Positions 33,745-48,109 are shown, counted from the first letter of the stretch. The stretch is 64,000 nt of DNA from Colletotrichum lupini (GCF_023278565.1 NC_064680.1:806001-870000), one strand, 5' to 3'. Notes: generated from the sequence alone by a model not told the origin. Numbers and translations are program-made.

Positions 33745-34142
33745 ATTAAAATAGGATGAGGCAATTAATCCTAATAGTCTTTTTAAAACTAATTAAGTTT
33801 AGGGATTTATAAAAAAGCTAATCGGAGTAAGATATAAAAAAAAGGGCCCCGATAAAAAATAAAACCTTAGAAATACGGATTTTAATTTCAATTATACATA
33901 TACTTTTTAAAATCGAACTAGAGCCTTTTTAATAATTTATTCTTATATATAATAATATAAAACGATTAAGAAGTTTATTTTTTTAATTTAGTTAATATTA
34001 TTCTTTTTTTTTTAATTATAGCTCCGTTAATTAAGACCGTATTAATCTCATTAAAAGAGGTATTTCATATTACTTTTATAAATATTAGTAGTTTTTTTAA
34101 AGTACTGTATTACGAGAGTTTTTTATACTTTATACGTTTTTA
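33745..34142. repeat. 400-bp repeat, left copy
   Basis: This stretch is repeated at 58,982-59,381 in the same orientation. Both start ATTAAAATAGGAT and end near TTATACTTTATACGTTTTT. The copies differ mostly by C/T and G/A changes. They could be LTRs of an element broken up by later insertions, since the 25 kb between them contains many nested elements, or two tails of a repeat family. Clear TG..CA ends were not found. Confidence 0.65.
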
Positions 34143-36199
34143 ATAGTCTCCCCTTTTAAAAATCCTTTTTTTATTAAATAAGAGAATAAATAAGAGAAAG
34201 CCCGACTTAATTAGAGATATTTTAAACGATTAATTAAGAAAAATAGCGTAATAATTAAGACGAATATAAGTAGTAGGACTTTAATCTAAAAAAAGGTAAC
34301 TAAATAATTAAAATATAAAAATAAAAATATATAAAAAAGGGCTTTTTATTTAATAAAACGGGGAATACGATAGACCCCGAGAGGTAAACGAAATAGATCA
34401 ATAAAAGAAAATATGGATATTTAAGACCGGATTAGGCCTAAGTATAAAACGCTATAATAGTATAATAAAATAAATAGCGAGTTAAAATTAGAATTAATAA
34501 AATACTTTAATAAGTATAACTAGTTATTTAACTAAACTTCTCTTTATTAATTAATATAGCCCAGAGACTTAATAATAGACCTATTTAAAAATACGGATAC
34601 GTTAGGCTAAGGGCGCTTATAAAACTAGCTTTTAATTAGACTTATTAATAATTTCGATTAATATTACTATAGGCCTAATATAACGTCCGATTAAAACTTT
34701 AGTTATTTATTTTTATATTCTACTTTTACTAGCTACTCGGGCAGTTCTCGATATTACTTATATAGTATTCATATACGGTATCAATAAATACTTATACTAT
34801 CTCGCTAGACTATTTTTTTAAATTTTCCTTAACTTTCCCTCTTATAAAGTTTATAACTACGGATTATTAATAGCGATATTAAGCGCCCGACGCTACTACT
34901 TTATAAGCCGCTTACTTAGCTAAGTTTATAGCCCGCTAGGTAATAGTAGCTTATAATAGTAATATTAGAGATGCCCTTATTACCGTTATTAAATAATATC
35001 GACCTCTATAAGCCACGATATCTACCCTAATACTTTTAACTTTAACTCGTATATATATATATATTTATTACCTCGTTTTTTTTGTTAAACTTAAAGACGC
35101 TACTTCCCTTATTATTACTATTATTATTATTATTACTATTTAACTATCTATTTTAAATATACTTTATTAAAATACTAAGACACTATTAATAACTCGTCAA
35201 CCCTTAGGGCTTCTTTAATAACTAGAAGTTCGATTTTATAAATATTATACTAAACGACCCCGAGCTATAAAAAGACCGCCTTAATAAATACTATATTAAT
35301 AATATTAACTTATAAAAAACGAATAAATATATTATAATAAGCGTCGCCCTTATTAATACCCTTTTAATATAATAAAATAATATAAATAAGCCTAGACTTA
35401 ATAATATAACTTATAGCTTAAAAAGAGTATAAGTAAGCGTATTAAATAAGGATATTAATAAGGAGAGGTTATTATTAAATAAAATAAAGGGAGAAAGTAA
35501 GGGGTAGTATTCGGTTATTAAGAGAATAATTAATATACTACGGCGGCGGAGTTATTAATATCTTAAGTTTAGTTAGTATTAATAGCTGCGGCTAGCTATT
35601 ATTAGTTATAAAGCTTATTATATAATAAAAACTCGATATTAACCCTAATGGACCAGCTTACTTATAAAGGCAAAGATGGCCCCTAATAAGGCGGACCGGA
35701 CCCCAAAGGGAAAACTTTAGTTATATATATAATAAGGATTAAAAAGAACGGTCTAAATTACGTTAATTAGGATAATAGCTATGCTCTAATTATTAGGACG
35801 GCTCTTTTCCTTTTTTTTAAGCTCTATTTAAAATAGATAAATTAATATAAGATTATTAAAATTATAAATAAAATTAACAAACTATATTTTTAATAACTTC
35901 GGATTATAAATATAAATAATTAATACGTTATTTTTACTACTATTAGCGCCCCTTAGGATATTTAATTATACGAACCTAACCCTTTTATTTTAAATAGACT
36001 ATTTACTAAACTAGCTTTTATAATTTATTAAAACTTATAAATTACGGAGTTATTTAATAATAAAAAGGCTACCCCTTTTGATAGATTTATTTATTAATCT
36101 AATTAAAAAAACTAATTACGGCTTAGGTCGGGATAGATATTTTAATTAATACCTTTTTAAGCGCTATTACTACCTAAATTTAAACTACTATACCTTAAA
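34143..36199. other. AT-rich RIP-mutated DNA, unassigned, with one unmutated patch
   Basis: Same RIP signature as the rest of the block. The exception is about 35,645-35,720, where CpA and TpG are kept (for example ATGGACCAGC and CAAAGATGGCCC). It may contain the 5' part of gypsy element A. No motif could be assigned. Confidence 0.5.
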
Positions 36200-39100
36200 C
36201 TAAAGTTCTTACAATTCTTTAGCCTAATTTAATAAAGAATATAGGTTTTTATAAAATACCGTTCCCTAGTTAAAAAAGGACTATAGTTTTTAAAAATAAT
36301 AATATTATAAACTTTTTAAAGAAGTTCGAGGATTAGTATAAAATTAGTAAGGTCCCGGACTGATTTAGGGATAAGCTTATTACGTATATTATAAAAAGAG
36401 ATTATCAAATTTTACTTAAAAATATAATTAAAAAACTACCCTAGGCCTAAGCTAAGGATTTCTTTTTATAAAAGTATAAAAAATAGGATATTAACCGCTT
36501 TTTAAATAAAGAAAGGTAGATTAAGAGAGTTATTAAGGGGCTACTTATTTCGTTTTCTAACTTAAACTCTATTTAAGTACTATTTATTAAGATTAATAAC
36601 GTAATTATTCTTATTAAGTAATAAGACCTTTATATTATAATTAATAAGAGCCTAATTAAGGCCGTATATAAGCGGTTTTATACTAATATTATAAAAAAAA
36701 TAATTAAAAAAGTTAGGGTTATTTTAAATAGCTTTATTAAATTAACGAAATATACGAGGTTTAAAAAAGAACTTTTTAACGTAATTACGTATAAAAAAAA
36801 ATATAGCTTATTTTTTATAAACGATTAGAATTAACCCGAACCCTTACTATAACCTCTTACTTTTTAAGTATATAATAATACTTAGTATTAGTATCTAAAC
36901 CGTTAGTAATATTACTAATTAATAATAAAAGTCTAGGTTACTTAAGTAGCCGCTAATAATATTACTAATTTTAACCTAGTTAATAAGATAAATAAGCTAG
37001 AAATTTATTAAAATAGTATTTATTTTTAAAGCCCTATTTATATATTTAATATAAGCGCTACGCGTCCTAATTAGCCCCTAATTATAAGACCTAGGGATCG
37101 CTATTAATACTACTAAAGTTAATATTACTAAATTATTAAAAATTATAATTAGTATATTTTTAATAAGGACGCCTATTTTATTATTTTAGTTTAGGGAGCT
37201 TAGTATTATAAAAAGCGTAATAGGTATAAGCTTATAAACGACATCCCCTTTATTATAATTAAAAACAGAAAAAAGTATATAATTACTAATTATGTTACCC
37301 TCCTTTTTTACGTAGTGAATATATTAATTAAAAAAGATATTAAGCTTTTAGTTAAATAGATTTTAAATTACTAAATCGGACTACTTTAGTAAACTATACT
37401 TATACTCCCTTTTACTAATCCTATAAGTATAATTAAATATGTTTATATAGTACGACCTAATTTAAGTTATTATAACTAAGCGGATATTTATACCGTTTAT
37501 AGGGAAAGACCTTTTAAGAATTATATTTTAGTAACTAAACCGTATTTTAAAAAAATGTACGGTATTAATAACCTAAGCTAGCTTTTATAATTTAAAAAAA
37601 AAAGCTTTTTTTTTAATTAAAAAAAAGAAATTATAAAGATTAATAATAATAACGAGGTTTTTAAAATAATAAAGAACGTAATTCTTAGATCTATTTCTAG
37701 GCCCTAGTTTATTGAAGTCCTAATTAGTATTTATGATACTAATACTTAAAAAACCTAAGAGCCTCTTTTTTATAAAACTTAAAAAACGATAATTATAAAT
37801 TAGCTCTTTAATTTTAACTTTAAAGTTAAAGTTAAAAAGTTAAAAAAAAAAAAGCTCGAGGCCCCGATCTCGTTTTTTATAAACGTTTTATAAAAGATTG
37901 TATTAGAATATATTATAATAATAATAATTTTGATATATAATCAAAGGTATTCTAATATTAATAAAATCTTATTAAAAGCTCTAAAATCCTTAATTAACTT
38001 AGTAAAAAATAGATAATAATAAAAGGATATTAAGGATTTTCTTAATAAGTATAATAAGAACCTCTTTTTAAAATTAAGCTATATAGCTAAAATTAGTAAA
38101 GTTAGAGGCGCTAATCTAATTTCTAAGTTTTTAATTTTTATAATTTTAAATACTTATTTATAATTAAAAATTTAAATATTTAGCGTAAATTAAAATAATA
38201 AGGGTTTAACGATCGTTACGATTTTAAATACTAAGGTATAAGTTAATATTTTTTTAAAATAATATGTTAAGAAAGCCGGTATTTTTTATATAGCGACGAA
38301 ACTCTAAATATAGATATTTAAGTACGATTTAGCTAGTTAAATAACTTTCAACGGCTTTTATTTTATAAATATATAAATTAATAGGTTTAAAATAACTACT
38401 TATTGTTTTATTAAGGACGAGCAAGAGACCTCTAATCTATTATTACTAAGTTTTTTATTTATGTAAAATACTAAGCTATTTTTGAGATATAATAAGTTAA
38501 TAATTACCGTTTTAATTCATATTAAAAATATAAGGCTAAGGATCCCTATAAGGATAATTAGAACGAACGGTTTTTAAAACGTAAAAAATATTTTATTTTA
38601 TTTTAAGTAATATATAAAAGAAGTCTTTAAATTAAAAAACTAAATATTAATAATATAACTAAGAATGCTATTAGTTTTAATAACTCTTATTTAGAATCTA
38701 AATTAGAAAAGAATAAGCGTATTATAGTAGTTTTAAACTAAGATTAAGCTAATTAAATTATAATTATAATTACGCTTTATATAATCTAGCTTTAGATTAT
38801 ATAAATTAAGAAAATAATAGCGACTACTTATATTAAGGTTAGAAATAAGCTAAATAAATCGGCTAATTAAAACGATTTATATCTTTTAATAAGAATACTT
38901 ATTTTTTAATAAAAGGAATTATATATTAAATAATAAATTAAAAAACTGAGATAAGAGGTATTAAAGTTATATAAAGTAATTAAAAAAGCTTTTTATAGAA
39001 CTCCCCGCGCTACTAAACCTAATATAATATATATAAAAAAACCTAAAAAGTCTAGTTAGTTAATAATACGCCCTTTGACGGATTAATACTTAATAGCAAT

Positions 39101-39384
39101 CTTTATTAAAAACTTAAAAAGCTCGAAGAAGTTAAAAATAAGTTATAAAACTAATTAGGCCCTTATAAAGATATTATTATACCTAAGTTCTTAGATATAG
39201 AACTAAGCTCTAGATTAATAAACGATCGATTCTAAGTTATTTTTAAGGATTATAACTACTTTTTACTTTACGAATAAGATTTTTTTAAATAAATACTTTT
39301 TTAATTAAGAAAAAAGCGCTAACGTAAGACTTTTTTAAATATAGCCGTTTTAACTTTATAATCGCATTATTATAATTAATTAAA

Positions 39385-41657
39385 CCCCTTAACGGAGTAA
39401 TCTACCGGGGCCGTACTATATATTACGTATTAAAAAAAACTAAGTATAATACGCTCTATACTTAATTACTAACTAAAATAGCTCCTAACCTTTTATTACG
39501 TAATTCTAGCTACTTATAGGGCGAGCTTTACTTACTTTAATATATATAAAACCTCTTAGTACTAGCCTATATAAGTAGCTAAGTTTAATATAATTTTCTT
39601 TTTTTATATAAGTATTATTATTACTTAGGGGGTCTTATAAGAGCTATTTAAAGTACTAGCTTATTACCCTAACTCTATATACTTCTAGCCTATTTATCAT
39701 AGCTATTATAATTAAGTTAATATTAATATACTAAATCTTAACGTTCGTATTAGCCTGGCTATTTACGGCGTTCGTATTATTACTTAGCTAAATTCCGTAT
39801 TATTAAAAAGTATTTTATTAATTCTTAGGCATATTTATATTAGCTATAATCCCCCCGACGGAGCAATCCGCTAGGGCCGTACTATATATTACGTATTAAA
39901 GAAAACTAGGTATATTACGCTCTATACCTAACTACTAATTAAAATAGCTCCCGACCTTTCCCTATATAAAGTCTTTTAAGTTCTAGCTATTTAGAGGGCG
40001 AGCTATGCCTATTTTAATATATATAAGACTTCCTAATACTAGCCCGCATAAGTAGCTAAATCTTATATTATATATTCCTTTTTATTAAAAGTTAGGGGGC
40101 CCCTTATATATTCCCTTATATTTATAATATAGCCCGTATTAAAAAGATTTCTAACTTTATAAAATATAATTTCTAAGCTAATATTAATATATTAAATCTT
40201 AACGTCCGTATTAACCCGGCTATTTATAGCGTTCGTATTATTACCTAGCTAAATTCTATATTATTAAAAAGTATTTTATTAATTCTTAAGTATACTTATA
40301 TTAGTTATAATAGTTATAGCGTTAAGCTAGCTAAAGAGGGCGCCTAGTCTAAGAGGGATAGACTTATTAATAAGTATTTTTAAAGTAAGTTCTTATTGAG
40401 GTAATATTTTAATTAGCTAACTTCTTAACTAGTTATTTAACTAGTTATTTAGGTAGTAGTTTATATATTAATAAGTTTATTTAGTAGATTTATTTAGTAA
40501 ATTTATTTAGTTTAAATAGAGCTTTGGGCGATATTAGAAACGATAAGGATAAAAAGAATTTTTATAAGCTCTAGTATAAAGAGTAATAAATATTAGCCTA
40601 TTTAGCCCTTTTTTAAAAAGCCTTTACGTTATTATTAAAGTTTAGAACCTCCATAGTTAAAGAAGGCCGCTTTTAATTATTACGGCCGATTATTATAGCT
40701 AACTATTATAGCTAACCTTTACTATCGACCTTTCTGGCCGGCATTATTACGTAATAAAAAGGGCAGCTTGCTTATCCTAAATTATATAGCGGTTTTTATA
40801 TTAAAATTATTATATTATATTAAGCGCGTACTTAGGGTATATTACGTATATTATATAGTTAAAAAGTATATTATATTATATAATTCTTTTTAAAAGCGTA
40901 ATCCCGTTAAGGTCGATCTTTTGCGCTTATAAAGCTAAAAAACAAATACTATATATTAGCCATAATAGCTATAATATTAAGCTAGCTAAAGAGGGTACTT
41001 AGCCCGAGAGGGGTAGACTTATTAACGGGTATTTTTAGGTTCTTATTAAAGTAGTATTCTAACTAACTAACCTCTTAACTAGTTATTTAATTAACTATTT
41101 AAGTAGTAGTTTATATATTAATAGGTTTATTTAGTAACTTTGTTTAGTAGATTTATTTAGTAGATTTATTTAGTAAATTTATTTAGTAAATTTGTTTAGT
41201 AAATTTGTTTAGTTTAAATAGAGAGTAGTTTTAGGTGATATTAGAAGCGATAAGGATAAAAAGAATCTTTACGAGCTTTAGTATAAAGAATAATAAATAT
41301 TAGGCTATTTAGCCCTTTTTTTAAAAACCTTTACGTCGCTATTAAAGTTTAGAACTTTTATAGTTAAGGGCCGCTTCTAACTATTATAACTAACTATTAT
41401 AGCTAATTATTATAGCTAACTTTTATTATTAACTTTCTTAGCCGGCGCCGCTATATAACGAAGAGGGTAGCTTACTTATTCTAAATTAAATAGCGGTTTT
41501 TATATTAAAATTATTATATTATATTAAGCGCGTACTTAGGATATATTATATATATTATATAATTAAAAAGTATATTATATCGTATAATTTCTTTTAACAG
41601 CGTAATCTTATTAAGGTCGATTCTTTATACCTTTAAAGCTAGAAAAAGAAACTACTA
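39385..41657 (-). mobile_element. S2, S-family element interrupted by S3
   Basis: It begins CCCCTTAACGGAGTAATC, the inverted form of the end of S1, and ends AAAGAAACTACTA. The flanks are TATAATTAATTAAA on both sides (39,371-39,384 and 41,658-41,671), a perfect 14-bp duplication. Without the S3 insertion and its duplicated target it is about 1.16 kb. It sits inside the reverse transcriptase region of gypsy A, whose frame resumes on the far side. Confidence 0.8.
39851..40951 (-). mobile_element. S3, S-family element nested in S2
   Basis: It begins CCCCCCGACGGAGCAATC and ends AAACAAATACTA, 1,101 bp. The flanks are TATATTAGCTATAAT (39,836-39,850) and TATATTAGCCATAAT (40,952-40,966). This is a 15-bp duplication with one C/T difference at a CpA site, which is the RIP change. 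It has only about three of the 13-bp tandem units (around 40,475-40,510), which accounts for part of its shorter length. Confidence 0.82.
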
Positions 41658-44600
41658 TATAATTAATTAAAATTATATTTTATAAAACTTAATAAGTAAA
41701 GGGTATCCCTATTTTAAAAGCTCTATTATTAAAAGCTTTTAAAATAATTTAAAAACGTATTACTTAAAGTATTATTAAGGAAAGTTATATTGTATATTAA
41801 AACCCTTAGTTTTTAATAATAAAAAAGGATAGCGGTTTTTAGTTAATTAATTTAATAACTAAAGTTAATACCATTACTCTTTAAAATACTAAGTAACTAT
41901 TTAATATTAACAAGTTTTTAAAGGGATTTACTATAAATTAGCTTATCTTTTTTTTAAATTTCTTCATTAACTATGATTAGATCTTTTTAAATAAAAAGAG
42001 CTACGATTTAATAACCTTTTTAACTCTACTTAAGCTATATAAATACTATACCCTCTTATAGGGGGTAACGAATTTAATAGCTTAGTTTTATTAGATTATA
42101 ACCTATTTTCTTTATAACTTAATTCCGAAATACTATAGTACTTTTATTAATAATATCGTAATTAAAGGCCCGCAATCTTATTATAATAATAAATATTTAA
42201 CTAACTATCCTAAGATCCGGTAATTCGTTTATAAGTACTTTTAGAATATTAATTAAGTTTTAGGTAATATTAAGTTAGTTAGTTATATTATTTTTAGAGT
42301 AAAGTTATAATAATATTAGCTATTTATAATTATTATAAGCTATTTTTATAATATAAAAAGGAGACGGCCTAATTAAGCTAAAGTCCTTAAGATTTTTAAA
42401 TAAATAAAATACTTAAACGTTTTAGAAATTAGATCGTTTTTTAATATTATTATTTTTTATTATTATTAGATTAAGTATTCTTTTATTATAATAGCCCCGT
42501 TATATTCCCTACTTAGTAAGAACTAATTTTTTAAATAGAGAGCGCTATAAATTAAAGTTATAAAGATGTTTAAAGAGGCGATTATTATAACCCCTATTTT
42601 AGTTTTATTAAACTATAATACTAAGGCTAGGCGGATTATTTTTATAATAAATATCAATATTAAGAAATAAGGTAATATACTTAGTTACATCGTTAATAAT
42701 AAGCGTATTATTACCTAATATAAGAGTAAGATATAGTATAAGCTAAAACTTAATTATAATTTTAATAAGCTTAAAATACGAGGCGTTTTAATAAGCTTAA
42801 AGCGTTTTTATAATTATTTATTTAAAATTAACTTCTTATTAAAGACTAATACCCAGGTCTTAGTTATTTAGATTAATAATATAATAAATAACTTATTATT
42901 AGCGATAATAACGCGCTAGCTCTTTTAAATTAGACTTTTTAATTTTAAAATTAAGTATATTAATAAGAAGAAAAATACTATAGCGGATAGCTTTTTAAAA
43001 AAAAACCCTAGCTAATTTAACTTAGTTAAAATAAAGTTTAATAAAGATATTAAGGACTTTATTAATATACGAGTTTTATAAATACGCGTTATAAAGAACT
43101 TTTTTTTTATAGTATATAGCTATAATAACGCTACTATTAATTAGGTATAAGAAATAGATATTCCGGCTAATATACTAGTACTAAATAAATAATAATCGGA
43201 TTTTTTAAAATAAATTACCTATTTTTATTTTATTTTAAAGAGGCTAGTGGGTATATTTTCTAATTAGTTTAGACGTTTTAAATAAATAGCGACGCAATTT
43301 ATTATATAGAATAAACTTCTATTTTAATAAGGGATAAAGACTTGTTTTTAACTTACTTAAGTAATTAATTCTAAGTATTAAAAATAAAAAGCTACTTATT
43401 TTTATTTTATAAAACGATATTATTAACTAAGAATATATACTTAAGCCCGGGAGCTAATTATAATTTATAAAGCTTATTAAAAAGCTAGATTACGACGTTT
43501 TAATAACCTTTATATATTTATAATCCTGATTTACGAACCCTTTTTTAAGGTTTATTTAGACGTTTAATATATAAGTAAATAAAAAGTCGTTGAGGTACGT
43601 TATAAGTTTATAAAGTATTTAAAAATACGGATTATAACGAACGCTACGTTAAAAAATATTACGAAGTTTATTTAAAAAGATATTATTTATTACTATAAGA
43701 TTTATAATATTTTAATTATTAATAAGGGATGAGAAAATATAGGTACTATTACTTAGCTTAATTAATAATACGGTACTTAATAAAAGGTTATATTAGCTTA
43801 TAACCCTCGTATTAATAAGCTTTTTAAAAAAGGTTATTGACTTATTATATATATACTTCGTATTTAATTAAATTAGGGGAAGAAAGATATTAAATCTATA
43901 TTTACTACGGCTTTTTTTATAAATAGGATAATTATTAAAGTATTATTAAGTTATATACCGTTTTATTTTATTTATAGTCGTTATATAATAACCCTAATTA
44001 AAAAGAGAACGGTAATTTAAAAAGTACTTAATTAGGAAAATATATATATAACAAATTAAGAAGTCTAGGCCCGATTACGAGCTTTTATTTTTTTAATAAA
44101 TAACTAAGAAATTATAATTAATAAAGTCGTTTAATATTAAGCCCGAACCTATAACTAATTTAATTTTTTATACTCTTTTTAATGAATAAAGTTATAGCCT
44201 AGCGATCTAGTTCTCGTTTTTAATATTTAATAAGAAATTAATATATTAACTTTTAAAAAGCTTAATTATTATTAATAAAGACTTTTTTATATTTACTTAG
44301 CTATTCTAAACGGATCGTTATATTAACTAGAGATACTTATTAATAACTTAATTATAGGGGCTATTTATATTAATAATTAGCTTAAGAAGTTTTTAAAGTT
44401 TTTAAAAAGCCTCTACTTATTACCTAACGAGTCTAATTTCTATAATAACTTTATTTTTAACTTAGCTAACTTTTTATTTTTATAAAATAATATAATTAAA
44501 GCTATAACCCTATTTTTTAATTATAATAATAATATAATAAACTTTAGGGATAAGGATACTTAACTACTTACTAAGTAAACCTAATTATAAATAAAAGCTT

Positions 44601-45866
44601 CTTAAGAAGGGTAAATTACCCCTTATTATTACTAATTTTTAATATAAGCTACGAGTTTTATTTATGAAATATTTATTTTATAGGGATATTACCGAATCTT
44701 ATTAATTCTTTAGTTATTTTTTTACTTAGATCTAAAATAAAAATATAAGGGGACGATAAGAAGAGAAGAATTATTTTTTAATTATTATAATTAAAAACCC
44801 AACGACCTTATTTATTAATTATACTATTATATTAAGAAACCCTATTTTTTTTTTTAAATATTAAAGCTTAGTTCCTTATTTAATTAAGCCCGTTTAGTAT
44901 TTAGCTTAGTTTATATAGCCTCTTACTTTACTGACTTTATTTTAATATATTAATAACTTTTATAAATTATAAATACGTAGTTTTTAATAGGGTATATTAG
45001 AGGGGCGTTTTTAAAAACGGAATTGTACTTATCCTCTTTAGCTTTAGTATTATTAATATAATTAAAAACTATATAAACCGAAGTCTTAACTCTTTTAATA
45101 TTAGTTGGGATTAGAAACGCTACTTTATTATTACTTATTATATAATAATAATAATAGCTTTATTTAAGGTCGGCCCAGGACTATTTAATATTTTACTAAT
45201 CTCAGCTCTTTTTAAAGTAGTATTTTTTACCCTTAAAATATATATAATTATTATATTAATCGTTGAAATAATTTAGTAAAAAAACGTGCTTAAAATAAGG
45301 GACTATCTTTTTAATTAGTTTATTAATATTAAAACCGATATATTTTTAAAAAGACCGCGCGTAATAATTATAAAGTATAATATTCCGAACGCTATAAAAT
45401 TAAATAAGTAAAGAATTAATAATAAGGGTTCGTTCGCTTAATTACTAAAATAGAGGGCTAAAAAGACTAATATAATTATAATTAATAAAAACCCGACGGC
45501 TTTATAAAAACAATTTATTTATAATACTCCGTTTATAAATATATCTTTTAACGACGTTCTAATTCGTAATTAATTACTAAAATATTTAAGTTATTTATTT
45601 TTAAGTATACTTATTAACCTAAGGATTTATAATATAAAATTCGGTATAGAGCTTTTTAACTAATTTAAGAAGAGTTAACTAATTAGTAATCTTAAGGATT
45701 TAAAAAAAAAGAACGTTAAATTAGGATAAGAATTAAAAAGATTAAATAGAGTAGTACTTATTATAGTTTACTTTTTATTAACCTCTTAGAACTTATAGCC
45801 CTAAGTTTTTAAAAAGTTAACTTTTTTAAGAGTAGAGGAGGAATATTATTAAAGTCGGACGTTATA

Positions 45867-47053
45867 TAGTAGTTTTTTTTTCGGCTTTATAAGTATAAAA
45901 GATCGACCTTAATAAGATGACGCTTTTAAAAAAGATTATATAATATAATATATTTTTTAACTATATAATACGTATAATATATCCTAAGTACGCGCTTAAC
46001 GTAATATAATAATTTTAATACGAAAACTACTATTCAATTTGGGATAAGTAAGCTGCCCTACGGCGGCGCTAGTTAAAAAGGTTAATAATAGAAGTTAGTT
46101 ATAATAATTAGTTATAATAGTTAGCCGTAATAGTTAAAGGCGGCCTTTTTTAACTACAAAGGTTCTAAACTTTAATAGCGACGTAGAGGTTTTTAAAGAA
46201 AGGGCTAAATAAGCTAATATTTATTACTTAGAGCTCGTAAAGATTTTTATTATTTTTATTATTTTTAATATTACCTAAAGCTACTCTCTATTTAAACTAA
46301 ATAAATTTACTAAATAAATCTACTAAATAAATTTACTAAATAAATTTACTAAATAGATTTATTAAATAAATTTATTAAATAAACCTATTAATATATAAAC
46401 TACTACTTAAATAGCTAATTGAATAACTAGTTAAAAAGTTAATTAGTTAAAATATTACTTTGATAAGAACTTAAAAATACCCGTTAATCAGTTTACCCCT
46501 CTTAAGCTAGGCGCCCTTTTTAATTAGCTTAATATTATAATTATTATAATTAATGTAAGTATACTTAAGGATTAGTAAAGTACTTTTTAATAATATAGAA
46601 TTTAGTTAAATAATAGTACGAATATTATAAATAGCTAGGTTAATATAAACGTTAAGATTTAGTATATCAATATTAACTTAGTTATAATAACTATAATAAA
46701 TACGCCGGAGGTATATAGGGTTAGGGTAATAAGTTAGCGTTTTAAATAGCTCTTATAAGACCCCCTAGGTAATAATAATACTTATATAAAAAAATAGATT
46801 ATATTAAACTTAGTTACTTACGTAGGCTAGTACTTAGAGGTTTTATATATATTAAAATAAGTAAAGCTCGTTTTATAAGTAATTAGAACTTAAAAAGACT
46901 TTATATAATAGAAAGTTAGGAGTTAATAAAAAGGAGATAATAGTCGAGTTAGTTAACTGTTTTAGTTAGTAGTTAGGTATAGAGCGTATTATACCTAGTT
47001 TTCCTTAATACGTAATATACGGTACGGCCCTAGTAAATTGCTCTATCGGGGGG
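45867..47053 (+). mobile_element. S4, S-family element with perfect 16-bp target duplication
   Basis: It starts TAGTAGTTTTTTTTTCGGC and ends GCTCTATCGGGGGG, 1,187 bp. The flanks are AAAGTCGGACGTTATA at 45,851-45,866 and again at 47,054-47,069, identical over 16 bp and with enough G/C to exclude a chance match. The 13-bp tandem repeat lies at about 46,300-46,390. Same orientation as S1. It lies just after the recognisable part of gypsy A. Confidence 0.85.
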
Positions 47054-47069
47054 AAAGTCGGACGTTATA

Positions 47070-48109
47070 ATAAGTAGTTTTAGTAATCTAATATATATTA
47101 TTAATAACCGAAGTATTAAATATAATAAGTAAATAGATTATATTACTAAAAGAAAAAAGAGACTAAGTAAAAAAGGATAATTATAATTAAGAAGATATTA
47201 TTAAAAAAAAAAGGGATTAGAGGGATCGGGGGAAGGCCTCTATATACCCCCCCTTAGATCCGGGGTATTAAAAAAGAAAGTATCATAGGCCTCTTAGCTA
47301 ATTAATACTAAATTATAACTACTATATAAAAAAAAGAAGGAGTAAATTATAAAATTAGGGCCTTTTTATTATTCATAATTTAGTACTTTTTTTTTTAATT
47401 AACGGAGGCTACCTCGTAATTAATATAAAAAAGTAGCTTTTTACTTAATTACTTAATTTTTATTTTTTCCCTCCTTAACTACTATTATTATTATTGAATA
47501 GCCGTTTTTAACTTAAATATTCTTTAGCTTTCTTTTATACTTTTAGACCTAAGCTATTACTTCTTTATAACTATTACTAATTAAACCTCTTCTAATTTTT
47601 ATTTTTTAATTTACTATATAAATACTAACTTAGCTATTTATAATAGCCTCCTCTCCCCCTATTTCTTTTTTTAAACTAGATAATAAAAAGGACGTAGTGC
47701 GAATTTAGGGCCTGATTACAATAAAGAACTTTAAAAATAATATTAAATACTAATTAAAAAAGTAGAATTTAAATAGATATATTACTTTTAATAAAACTAA
47801 CCCTAAGATTATAATAAATACTAAGAGCTCTTAGTTCGTTAATTTTAATATAAACTACTAATATAAAGCGTATACTAACTATTACCTAAGCTTAGTACCT
47901 AAACGAACTAGTTTTTCCTAAGTAATCTTAACCCCTCGTGAATTCGACTTTTCTATTTAGCTCGGTATAGGGGACTATTACGACTTAATATATATAACTA
48001 AGACCAGGGCCTACCCCATAAGCTTATAGCGGCTCCGGTATACTATATATATAAAAATATAAAAATATAAAGTAACTTTTATAAAATAAAAGAACTATAA
48101 ATAAGTTAT
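47070..48109. other. AT-rich RIP-mutated DNA between gypsy elements A and B
   Basis: RIP-type sequence with purine-rich stretches around 47,150-47,270 and a G/C-richer patch (about 47,220-47,270). It is probably the 3' end of gypsy A and unassigned sequence. No motif could be recognised. Confidence 0.5.

Larger units (their letters stand above)
36200..45850 (+). mobile_element. Ty3/gypsy element A, RIP-mutated, split by nested S insertions
   Basis: Plus strand. A decayed gag-like frame can be followed from about 36,300. Before the S2 insertion, 39,200-39,384 gives the spacer upstream of reverse transcriptase (DYNYFLLYE*DFFK*ILFN*E). After S2, the frame continues with KGIPILKALLLKAFK, then NP*FLIIKKDSGF*LIN, then ITFLTLLKLYKYYTLL*GVTN. 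These are the Ty3/gypsy reverse transcriptase blocks usual in ascomycetes, with stops in place of Gln or Trp. At 42,143-42,157 the catalytic FxDD motif reads FINNI, with both Asp codons now AAT (42,149-42,154). RNase H-like sequence (TTPILVLLNYN) and LLKTNTQVLVI lie at about 42,590-42,870. Integrase presumably fills the part up to 45,850. The left limit and LTRs are not defined. S2 with S3 inside it, and S4 at the far end, inserted later. Confidence 0.8.
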
